A DNA stretch of 11,394 nt from assembly GCA_002393195.1 (NCBI GenBank), contig DGIK01000056.1, positions 994 to 12,387 on the forward strand, read 5' to 3'. The notes under the pieces are model-generated. The model had not been told where the DNA came from. It did no database searches and was given only the letters and a program-made list of their open reading frames with translations. The DNA comes from Bacteroidales bacterium UBA3824. Its GTDB lineage: Bacteria; Bacteroidota; Bacteroidia; Bacteroidales; UBA3824. Position 1 is the stretch's first letter; every line of letters begins with the position of its first letter. Of this stretch, positions 1 to 6,478 are shown piece after piece. The position numbers and the translations under genes were made by a program.

Positions 1-752
1 TCTATACCGGCAATGTAAGGTATGCCGCCGACGCTGTGGTATTGGCTACGGGCTACGAACTTTTTGACGCGAGCCGCAAGGAGGAACTCGGCTACAAAAT
101 CTACGACAACGTTTATACACAGGCCGACATCGAGGCAAAATTCAAGGCTGGCAACCTGCAGACCACCTACGGCAAAGACCCCGAGCGCATCGCCATCGTG
201 CATTGCGTAGGCTCCCGCGACGAAAAATGCCACAATATGTATTGCTCAAAGGTTTGCTGCGTGACGGGCGTCAAACAAGCCATCGAACTCGCCAAGGCAA
301 TGCCTCAGACACAGATTTTCTGTTTCTACATGGATTTGAGGATGTACGACAAGCATTTTGAAGAACTCTACCGCTCGGCGCAGGAGCATCACAACATCCA
401 ATTCATCCGTGGACGCGTATCCGAAGTGAGCGAGACCAACGACAACCGCCTGTCTATCAAGACAGAAGACACTTTGTCGGGGCGTCCGATGAAGATGAAA
501 TTGGATATGATAATCCTCCTTGCCGGAATGGAAGCCAAGAAAAACACCCGCGAAATCGCCCAAAAATTTGACGTGGAGACCGAAGAATCGGGATTCCTGC
601 GCTCCAAAGATTTCCACATCGGCGCGGGCATCCTAAGCAAGAAAGGCGTTTTTGCAGCCGGCACTTGCATTTCGCCAATGTCAATCAAGGAGACGATAGA
701 AAACGCACGGAGTTCGGCGTTGCAAGTTAATGAATACCTTAAAACACTGTAA
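1..752 (+). CDS. HdrA-like FAD/Fe-S oxidoreductase subunit, C-terminal part (5' end outside window)
   Basis: The reading frame is open from the first complete codon (base 3), so only the last 249 residues are seen and the start lies upstream. The visible part resembles the later portion of heterodisulfide reductase subunit A. It has a VLATGYE-type dinucleotide-binding segment near the start, then CVGSRD followed by YCSKVCC (the HdrA-specific cysteine set that in characterised HdrA binds a [4Fe-4S] cluster), and a C-terminal VFAAGTCISPMSIKETIENA segment that matches the FAD-contacting end of the family. Many archaeal HdrA proteins carry two further ferredoxin motifs at the C-terminus. This one stops shortly after the FAD segment and has no CxxCxxCxxxC there, so it is a short form. 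Only 3 bp separate it from the next gene, an HdrC-like ferredoxin, which suggests co-transcription and one complex. By family knowledge the flavin would split or relay electrons between partners. The partner and substrate here are not shown. Confidence 0.88.
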   Translation, partial: YTGNVRYAADAVVLATGYELFDASRKEELGYKIYDNVYTQADIEAKFKAGNLQTTYGKDPERIAIVHCVGSRDEKCHNMYCSKVCCVTGVKQAIELAKAMPQTQIFCFYMDLRMYDKHFEELYRSAQEHHNIQFIRGRVSEVSETNDNRLSIKTEDTLSGRPMKMKLDMIILLAGMEAKKNTREIAQKFDVETEESGFLRSKDFHIGAGILSKKGVFAAGTCISPMSIKETIENARSSALQVNEYLKTL

Positions 753-755
753 ACT

Positions 756-1115
756 ATGGACTTCGGTTTTTCTACATTGGAGACACGCTCGATAGAGTAC
801 GACCATTTTGACCGAAAACTCATCGAGTACCTTTTGCAATACGAGCCGAGCCTCTTGGTGTGCCTCTCGTGCGGCGGCTGCACCGCCACTTGCAGCGCGG
901 GCAATCTCACCGACTTCAACATCCGGCGCATCCAACTGATGGTGAAACGCGGCGAGACCGACACCCTCCGCGCCGAAATCGACAAGTGCATGCTCTGCGG
1001 CAAATGTATGCTCATCTGTCCCCGTGGCGTCAACCTGCGCAACGTCGTGATGCTCATTAAGAAAAAATTAACAATGGACAATGGAAAATTGACAATTGAC
1101 AATCGTAAATCGTAA
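756..1115 (+). CDS. HdrC-like two-[4Fe-4S] ferredoxin subunit
   Basis: A 119-residue soluble protein with two CxxCxxCxxxC motifs: Cys36/39/42/46 in CLSCGGCTATC and Cys78/81/84/88 in CMLCGKCMLIC, the second followed by Pro. Order, spacing and size fit HdrC, the electron wire between the HdrA flavin and the CCG-containing subunit. ATG at 756 comes 3 bp after the hdrA-like stop, and the next gene starts 14 bp after this stop, so the three genes form an operon. The last 17 or so residues (about 102-119, KKKLTMDNGKLTIDN...) are encoded by a 7-bp-period tandem repeat and look unlike any Hdr domain. The ancestral C-terminus probably ended near Leu100, and the tail is likely a read-in of repeat DNA. 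Family assignment is solid; the physiological reaction is inferred only. Confidence 0.88.
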   Translation: MDFGFSTLETRSIEYDHFDRKLIEYLLQYEPSLLVCLSCGGCTATCSAGNLTDFNIRRIQLMVKRGETDTLRAEIDKCMLCGKCMLICPRGVNLRNVVMLIKKKLTMDNGKLTIDNRKS

Positions 1116-1133
1116 ATCATAAATCAAAAATGA
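1064..1133. repeat. Degenerate 7-bp-period tandem repeat across a gene junction
   Basis: Reading in steps of seven from 1064 gives aaaatta, acaatgg, acaatgg, aaaattg, acaattg, acaatcg, taaatcg, taaatca, taaatca, aaaatga: ten units that drift gradually from one variant to the next. The array supplies the last codons and stop of the HdrC-like gene, the whole 14-bp spacer, and the start codon (1130-1132) of the membrane subunit. It contains no G-rich ribosome binding site, but it is strongly A/T-rich and so could serve as the unstructured translation start region favoured in Bacteroidota. Confidence 0.8.
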
Positions 1134-2905
1134 ATTTCAGCGATTATTTTTACTATCCGTTTTTGATAGGCACGATATTTCTGTTTGTAGTCGTGATTGG
1201 AAGGTTCGTAAAGTGGTTTGTCGGACTGTCCAAAATCGACAAAATCCGCGTGCGCATCGGGCTGTTTTCGATGAAGACGTTGCAATCCGTGTGGGAGAGC
1301 ATACGGGAAGGATTGTTGCACCACAACATCTTCAAAACCAACAAGATGCTCGGATATATGCACATGAGTTTGGCTTTCGGATGGTTTTTGTTGATAGTGG
1401 TGGGGCATTTTGAGGCGTCGAGCTATCACGGCTCAATGTTTTTCCCATTCCAAGAATCGGTATTTTTCAGATATTACGTAACGGAACCCACTGATTTCCC
1501 AGGACATACGTTTTTCAACTATGCAATGGAAATCTTGCTGTTTTTCGTATTGAGCGGCGTGATGCTGGCGTATTTCAAGCGGTTTAGGAGCAAGACATTC
1601 GGCATGAAACGCACCACGCGGATGCGCTACGGCGACAGGATTGGACTCACGGCGCTGTGGTTGATATTCCCAATGCGATTCCTGTGCGAAACCTTCACGG
1701 CAGGCGTTTATCATAACGGCAGCCCGATTTTTAATTCGATTGGCGATTGGTTTGCGTCCTTCGGCAACCTCCAACCGTGGCTCCACCCTTTGTGGCTCAC
1801 ATATTCGGTGGTATTGGGAACATTTTTTGTGGCGATGCCTTTCACGAGGTATATGCACATTTTTGCCGAAATCAACCTTATTTTCCTGCGCAACTGGGGC
1901 GTTACGCTCAAGGAACGCCGCGTTACAACTTTCACATTGGCAGAGGTTTACAGTTGTTCGAGGTGCGGCATTTGTATCGACGCCTGCCAGCTCAACCTCG
2001 CCGGCATCAAAAATTCACAGTCGGTATATGTCCTCAAAAACATCCGCAACAAAAACCTGACTGACGAAGTCCTATTCAACTGCCTATTGTGCGGCAAGTG
2101 TCAGGAGGCGTGTCCCGTTGGCATCGACGTCAACAAACTCCGTATCACTCAGCGCATTGAGACCACCAAACAATACAATTCGTCCTACGACTATCTGGAG
2201 ACAGGCAAGGCCAAAAAGACCGACCTCATATATTTTGCTGGCTGCATGACTCACCTCACGCCGTCCATCAAAAAATCCATGCTCCGAATCCTCAACACAG
2301 TTGGCGAAAATTATTGGTTTATGGACGAAAACAAGGCTCCGTGCTGCGGCCGTCCGCTGATGTTGGCGGGTCAATACGACGCTGCGCAAAAGTTGATTGA
2401 CAACAATACAAAGATGATTCTCGATTCGGGCGCAAAGAGGCTGTTGGTTACGTGTCCGATTTGCTACAAGGTCTTCAAGGAAGACTACCAACTGCCTAAC
2501 GTTGAGGTACTTCACCACTCTGAATACATCCTCGAACTCGTCAAGAGCGGCCGCCTGAAAGTGAACGCCTCCGACCTCCGCGCCGTCTATCACGACCCCT
2601 GCGAACTCGGTCGCGGCAGCCACATCTACGAACAGCCCCGCGAACTCCTCGCCTCCACCCTCACCCTCGTCCCGATGGACCGCGAACGCGAAAAAGCCCT
2701 CTGTTGTGGCGGAAGCCTCGCCAACACCAAAATCTCAATGGCGGAGCGCGACGTCCTCGCCGGCAAGGCAATGGAAGAATTTGCAAGTTACAACCCCGAC
2801 GTAGTGGTAACGTCCTGCCCCCTCTGCAAAAAGACCTTCGCAAAGGTAAACAGCGTGGCAGTGAAAGATTTGGCAGAAGTCGTGGTTGGGGCGATGGAAA
2901 AATGA
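1130..2905 (+). CDS. Membrane-anchored HdrED/DsrMK-type fusion: cytochrome-b-like domain, ferredoxin and two CCG domains
   Basis: 591 residues. The N-terminal part (about 1-255) has five hydrophobic helices (near 8-32, 76-94, 126-149, 170-190 and 217-240) with histidines at helix ends (His78, His93, His219, His243). This resembles the NarI/DsrM/HdrE family of haem b membrane subunits that exchange electrons with quinones. Then comes a two-cluster ferredoxin: Cys276/279/282/286 and Cys318/321/324/328. Two complete CCG (cysteine-rich) domains follow: Cys372...CysCys405-406...Cys442/445 and Cys491...CysCys525-526...Cys563/566. In HdrB/HdrD such motifs hold the noncubane [4Fe-4S] clusters that cleave disulfides. 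The order equals HdrE plus HdrD in one chain. With the upstream HdrA- and HdrC-like genes it suggests a membrane-bound oxidoreductase linking a cytosolic couple to menaquinone. Coenzyme M/B heterodisulfide is unlikely in this phylum, so the substrate is unknown. The start is the ATG at 1130, inside the heptamer repeat. Confidence 0.88.
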   Translation: MNFSDYFYYPFLIGTIFLFVVVIGRFVKWFVGLSKIDKIRVRIGLFSMKTLQSVWESIREGLLHHNIFKTNKMLGYMHMSLAFGWFLLIVVGHFEASSYHGSMFFPFQESVFFRYYVTEPTDFPGHTFFNYAMEILLFFVLSGVMLAYFKRFRSKTFGMKRTTRMRYGDRIGLTALWLIFPMRFLCETFTAGVYHNGSPIFNSIGDWFASFGNLQPWLHPLWLTYSVVLGTFFVAMPFTRYMHIFAEINLIFLRNWGVTLKERRVTTFTLAEVYSCSRCGICIDACQLNLAGIKNSQSVYVLKNIRNKNLTDEVLFNCLLCGKCQEACPVGIDVNKLRITQRIETTKQYNSSYDYLETGKAKKTDLIYFAGCMTHLTPSIKKSMLRILNTVGENYWFMDENKAPCCGRPLMLAGQYDAAQKLIDNNTKMILDSGAKRLLVTCPICYKVFKEDYQLPNVEVLHHSEYILELVKSGRLKVNASDLRAVYHDPCELGRGSHIYEQPRELLASTLTLVPMDREREKALCCGGSLANTKISMAERDVLAGKAMEEFASYNPDVVVTSCPLCKKTFAKVNSVAVKDLAEVVVGAMEK

Positions 2906-2908
2906 TGA

Positions 2909-3004
2909 TTTTTTAAGTTTCTATGATAAAAGTGTAGTCTGGCAACACTTTTATCACGATAAAAATGTATTTCAACAACACTTTTATCATAGAAACTTGT
3001 CAAA
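2909..3004. repeat. Intergenic double-hairpin element (four alternating 11-bp units)
   Basis: Four copies of GATAAAAGTGT alternate in orientation: 2925-2935 (+), 2945-2955 (-), 2958-2968 (+, one mismatch) and 2978-2988 (-). They form two successive hairpins, each with a 9-nt loop, repeated with a 33-bp period. The outermost arms extend further: 21 bp at 2915-2935 is perfectly complementary to 2978-2998, so the whole can also fold as one long cruciform with an inner hairpin. A T-run lies outside the left arm (2909-2914) and an A-run outside the right arm (3000-3005). The element starts 4 bp after the stop of the Hdr-like membrane gene. It has no T-tract 3' of the stem on the + strand, so it is not a standard intrinsic terminator for that operon. 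It codes for no recognisable protein. Confidence 0.75.
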
Positions 3005-3167
3005 AACTCCTTCTCTTTGCAAAAATAATACAGCAATGACCAACACAGGCACTATACCACCACCCGCAAAAACGTAAAGTTTAATGTAAAATTATTATCA
3101 AAATCTGTAATTAAGGCATAGATTATGCTGTATTTTGCATCGGTAACAATTGCCAAAATACAGACAA

Positions 3168-5396
3168 ATGAAATTAAGATCACTACATATCATTATAACA
3201 GTGCTGTTTGCCCTCTGCGCCTCTATTGCCGCAAGAGGTCAGCAATCATCCACCCTACTCGACAGCCTCAACAGGCGGTTGCAGCGCAATTATGAGAACG
3301 GAGTACAACCGGAAGAAAACCTCAAAATCCTGCGCACAATCTACGATATGACCAAAATTTCATCCCCGTACCTCGCGCTCGAATACGCGGGACAGGCGTT
3401 GCAACTTTCTTCATCCATAGAAGACAGCGTTGCATCTCAGGCTGAATGGTACGAGGCTATTGCCGACATATACTTCGAGCAAAAGGTGTATTATCTGGCG
3501 ATGAAAAACTATTATGAATCGCACCTGCTCTACAAATCCGAAGACCCTATCCGCTCGGCATACGCGCTGATGTACTACGGCGACACATATTACATACAGA
3601 GCGTGGAAGAGGAGGCAATGCGCAATTACAAAAAGGCTGATTCTATCTTCATACACAACAACCACAACGAAGGCCACGGAGAGACGATGCTGAGAATGGG
3701 GCGCGTGGAACTCGGTCGTTACCAATACGAAAAGGCGATGGACTACTTCCAAAAGGCTCTCGGTTTTGCCAAAAGCATCAATTCCACCAAACTCCAAGCC
3801 GACGCATATTCCTATATGGCAGAGATTTACGACCAAGACGAGGATTATGAAAACGAAGAGACCCAACTCAACAATGCCGTAACACAATACCGTATGGCGG
3901 GCGAAAAATACGAAATGGCTAAGATATACTTCCGCCTCGGCGAGATGCACTTCAAAAACGAAAAACTCGACGACGCATACACCAATTTTATGCGCTCGTA
4001 CAACATATTCACGGGCTTTGGCACGCTCCGACAAGTGGCAGCCATCGACAACCGCCTCGGACGCATAGGCTATCTCCAAGGCGACTTTGCCACCGCCGAA
4101 ATCCAAGCCAAACGCTCGCTCTCTACCGCCGACATCAACCAATGGCTCGACGAAAAGGCGGAGGCCCTGCAACTGCTTTCAGACATCAACAACCGCCTCG
4201 GCCGCGTGGACAGCGCATACATCTACCTGAGCCGATTCACAGCCGCATCCGACTCCGTATTTTTGGCGAAAAAGGAGGAAAGTTTTTCGGAACTGCAAAT
4301 AACAATCTCCACACAGGAAAAGGAGAAGGAACTCGCCATCGCCGAACAGACCATACAGCGCAAGCAAAACGTCACAAATATGATTATCATCATATCGATA
4401 ATCGTAGCATTATTCTTGGTGTACGCATCCATCAACTTCCTGCGTGCCAAGAAGATGAACTCGTTGCTCTCCAAGACCAACGACGAAATCAACCAGAAAA
4501 ACACCGAAATCACCAAGCAGCGCGACCAGCTCGAACACGTAACGGCAGAACTCCGTCAGCGCAACGACGACATAGAGGCTGTAAACGAGGCAATCAATTC
4601 GTCCATCAAATACGCCGCGAGGATTCAGGGAGCAATGCTGCCAAACGCCGATTTTATCAAGCAGCACTTCCCCGACGGCTTCATATACTTCCACCCGAGG
4701 GAGATGGTAAGCGGCGATTTCTATTGGTTTTCGGAAGTGAAAAGCCAACGCCCGCCGACGCTGTTCCGCCGCAAGGACGCAGCCGAAGACGACGGCAGCC
4801 GCCTCATTTTGGCGGTAATAGACTGTACAGGACACGGTGTGCCAGGCGCATTTATGAGTATGCTCGGCGATGCTTTCCTCAATCAGATTGTCAACCTCCA
4901 AAAAATCGTAAAACCCGACGAAATCCTCAACGAACTCCACAACCTCGTCCGCGCCACCCTGCAACAGGAAACCACGGAAAACAACGATGGTATGGACGCT
5001 GCAATCATTGTAGTTGACAAGGCTGCGCACACCCTGCAATATGCCGGCGCAAAAAACCCGCTCATCTACATTCAGGGCGACAAGGCAGAAAAAATAAACG
5101 GCGACCTCAAATCCATCGGCGGCATCCAAAAGGAGGAATTTCACACATTCACGTGCCACGAAATCGACATCACCACGCCTACCACAATTTACATATATTC
5201 AGACGGTTATCAAGACCAGTTTGGAGGGGAAAAGGGACGCAAATTTATGGCGAAAAAATTCCGCGAATTTCTCGTAGAAATCTCCAATCTGCCTTTCACC
5301 CAACAAAACGAAACACTCTACAAGCGTTTCCTCGAATGGCGCGGCAACACAATCCAGATGGACGACACGACGATTTTGGGGGTAAAGGTAAGTTAA
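3168..5396 (+). CDS. Periplasmic TPR sensor with cytoplasmic PP2C/SpoIIE-type serine phosphatase
   Basis: 742 residues from the ATG at 3168. An in-frame TTG at 3150 is less likely because the signal peptide (MKLRSLHIIITVLFALCASIAARG) begins directly at the ATG. Residues about 45-370 are helical TPR-like repeats (AxxYxxxAxxYxxxxxYxxAxxxY patterns, roughly seven). A single membrane helix lies at about 405-428, followed by a Lys/Glu/Gln-rich coiled coil (about 430-485). The C-terminus (about 490-742) is a SpoIIE/PP2C domain with its metal-binding acidic motifs intact: Asp517 in SGDFYW, Asp552 in DCTGHGVPGAFMS, Asp679 in SDGYQDQ and Asp732-Asp733 in DDTTILG. The family dephosphorylates Ser/Thr, often an anti-sigma-antagonist. 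The topology suggests that periplasmic TPR binding controls the phosphatase inside the cell. No STAS or anti-sigma kinase gene lies next to it. A weak -7-like TATTTTG stands at 3131-3137. There is no clear terminator before the next promoter. Confidence 0.9.
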   Translation: MKLRSLHIIITVLFALCASIAARGQQSSTLLDSLNRRLQRNYENGVQPEENLKILRTIYDMTKISSPYLALEYAGQALQLSSSIEDSVASQAEWYEAIADIYFEQKVYYLAMKNYYESHLLYKSEDPIRSAYALMYYGDTYYIQSVEEEAMRNYKKADSIFIHNNHNEGHGETMLRMGRVELGRYQYEKAMDYFQKALGFAKSINSTKLQADAYSYMAEIYDQDEDYENEETQLNNAVTQYRMAGEKYEMAKIYFRLGEMHFKNEKLDDAYTNFMRSYNIFTGFGTLRQVAAIDNRLGRIGYLQGDFATAEIQAKRSLSTADINQWLDEKAEALQLLSDINNRLGRVDSAYIYLSRFTAASDSVFLAKKEESFSELQITISTQEKEKELAIAEQTIQRKQNVTNMIIIISIIVALFLVYASINFLRAKKMNSLLSKTNDEINQKNTEITKQRDQLEHVTAELRQRNDDIEAVNEAINSSIKYAARIQGAMLPNADFIKQHFPDGFIYFHPREMVSGDFYWFSEVKSQRPPTLFRRKDAAEDDGSRLILAVIDCTGHGVPGAFMSMLGDAFLNQIVNLQKIVKPDEILNELHNLVRATLQQETTENNDGMDAAIIVVDKAAHTLQYAGAKNPLIYIQGDKAEKINGDLKSIGGIQKEEFHTFTCHEIDITTPTTIYIYSDGYQDQFGGEKGRKFMAKKFREFLVEISNLPFTQQNETLYKRFLEWRGNTIQMDDTTILGVKVS

Positions 5397-5407
5397 TATA
5401 AATTTTT

Positions 5408-5438
5408 TTTGGATATATCAGCAAAGGTGTTATCTTTG
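5408..5438 (+). promoter_or_regulatory. Bacteroidota-type promoter of the parDE module
   Basis: TTTG at 5408-5411 is followed by 19 nt and TATCTTTG at 5431-5438. This exactly fits the Bacteroidota consensus TTTG-N19/21-TAnnTTTG, about 20 bp before the antitoxin ATG. Two small symmetric motifs overlap it: the palindrome GATATATC (5412-5419) and the inverted pair CAAAG/CTTTG (5422-5426 and 5434-5438, 7-nt spacer). Either could be the operator for autorepression by the ParD/ParE complex, as is usual for such modules, but this is inferred. Confidence 0.7.
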
Positions 5439-5459
5439 TACCGATTAAAATTTTATACT

Positions 5460-5705
5460 ATGAACACAATCGCAGTTTCGTTAGATACTGACCATCAAAA
5501 CATTATAAATACTGCTGTTCTTTCGGGGCGGTATAAAGACACAGACGATGTAGTCTGTGCAGGGCTTGCATTGCTTGACGAAAAGGAAAAAAAAATCAAA
5601 AAACTTCGCACCGCCATAGAAGAAGGTCTGCAAAGTGGTTTTTATGACGACTTTGACTTGGATGGACACTTGACATACTTAGAAAAAAAGTATAACAATG
5701 GCTAA
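5460..5705 (+). CDS. parD: ParD-like type II antitoxin
   Basis: 81 residues from the ATG at 5460. The reading frame is open further upstream, but the promoter -7 box lies at 5431-5438, so upstream starts would fall inside or before the promoter. The protein has an N-terminal ribbon-helix-helix-like half (IAVSLDTDHQNIINTAVLSGRYKDTDDVVCAGLALLDEKE) and a C-terminal acidic/hydrophobic tail (LRTAIEEGLQSGFYDDFD). Both match the ParD family pattern SGRY...VV.AGL.LL...E...LR.AI.EG..SG. The half with the DNA-binding fold should repress the operon and the tail should wrap the toxin. The position usually held by Arg in VVRAGL is Cys here. The stop overlaps the toxin start by 8 bp, the typical translational coupling of these pairs. 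Confidence 0.88.
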   Translation: MNTIAVSLDTDHQNIINTAVLSGRYKDTDDVVCAGLALLDEKEKKIKKLRTAIEEGLQSGFYDDFDLDGHLTYLEKKYNNG

Positions 5706-5994
5706 GTATCGCATTTCACAGGCTGCATTGGAAGACTTGGAATCCATTTGGCTATACACAAAAAACAAATGGTCCAAAGAGCAAGCCTCAAAATACCATA
5801 AAGATATTGTTGCCGAAATCAAGTTGATTGCCGAATCTGACAAGGATTATGGCATCAAATATTTTGATGTAATGGATGGCTTGTATTGTAGTCGCTGCCG
5901 CAAGCACCTGATTTTCTATCGTTACAATGACAACAATGCGGTAGAAATCGTAAGAATCCTACACGCAATGATGGACATTGCATCTAAATTTTAA
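5698..5994 (+). CDS. parE: ParE/RelE-superfamily toxin
   Basis: 98 residues, ATG at 5698, overlapping the antitoxin end. The beginning (YRISQAALEDLESIWLYTKNKWSKEQASKYHKDI) and end (LIFYRYNDNNAVEIVRILHAMMD) are the family signature of ParE-type toxins. Known ParE proteins poison DNA gyrase, while RelE relatives cut mRNA at the ribosome. Adjacency to a ParD antitoxin favours the ParE branch. In the final motif, often RILHxRMD, the central Arg is replaced by Met, which could reduce activity but proves nothing. The gene ends 1 bp before the stop codon of the convergent ispF, with no terminator in between, so the two transcripts must overlap at their 3' ends. Confidence 0.88.
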   Translation: MAKYRISQAALEDLESIWLYTKNKWSKEQASKYHKDIVAEIKLIAESDKDYGIKYFDVMDGLYCSRCRKHLIFYRYNDNNAVEIVRILHAMMDIASKF

Positions 5995-5995
5995 A

Positions 5996-6472
5996 CTATT
6001 TATATATCAGCACCGTAGCATAAGCTGCCACGCCCTCTTCCCTGCCCGTGAAGCCGAGATGCTCCTCGGTAGTTGCTTTGACCGACACATCCTCTTCGGC
6101 GATGCCCATCACCTTGGCGAGAGTGGCCTGCATTGTGGGAATATAATCCTTGATTTTGGGTTTTTGGAGACAGATGGTGCTGTCAACATTGGAAATTTCA
6201 TAGCCCGCCTCGCGAATAATCTCACATACACGCGCAAGAAGTATCTTAGAATCAATGCCCTTGAACTCGTCGCTATTGTCGGGAAACCAATAACCAATGT
6301 CCCTTTTGCCCGCCGCGCCGAGGAGAGCGTCGCAGATTGCGTGAATCAGGCAGTCGGCGTCAGAATGTCCTACCGCGCCTTTGTAATGCTCAATCTGAAT
6401 ACCACCAAGCCAAAACGGAATCCCTTCCGCCAACTTGTGGACGTCGTATCCTAAACCTGTACGTATTTTCAT
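5996..6472 (-). CDS. ispF: 2-C-methyl-D-erythritol 2,4-cyclodiphosphate synthase
   Basis: 158 residues, full length for IspF (usually 155-160). It forms the cyclic diphosphate MEcPP with release of CMP in the non-mevalonate isoprenoid pathway, in the cytoplasm as a homotrimer. Expected metal ligands are present: Asp10 and His12 in GYDVH, and His44 in GHSDADCLIHAICDALLGA. The DIGYWFPD substrate loop and the late ATTEEHLGFTGREEG motif are also intact. The ATG at 6472 follows the stop of the upstream LRR gene by 6 bp, so it is probably co-transcribed with and dependent on that gene's promoter. No promoter was found in the 6-bp gap. The stop faces the ParE stop at a distance of 1 bp. Confidence 0.97.
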   Translation of the reverse strand: MKIRTGLGYDVHKLAEGIPFWLGGIQIEHYKGAVGHSDADCLIHAICDALLGAAGKRDIGYWFPDNSDEFKGIDSKILLARVCEIIREAGYEISNVDSTICLQKPKIKDYIPTMQATLAKVMGIAEEDVSVKATTEEHLGFTGREEGVAAYATVLIYK

Positions 6473-6478
6473 TTTAGT

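Noticed and set aside
2788..3077. Small ORFs on both strands across the hairpin element
   Set aside because: They are by-products of the 33-bp-period palindromic repeat and have no start signal or domain.
3150..3167. TTG start giving six extra residues to the TPR-phosphatase
   Set aside because: The signal peptide begins directly at the ATG at 3168. The extra residues add nothing to it.
5409..5459. Longer ParD reading frame starting at an upstream codon at 5409
   Set aside because: It would begin inside the promoter (boxes at 5408-5411 and 5431-5438), and the ParD family homology begins at the ATG at 5460.
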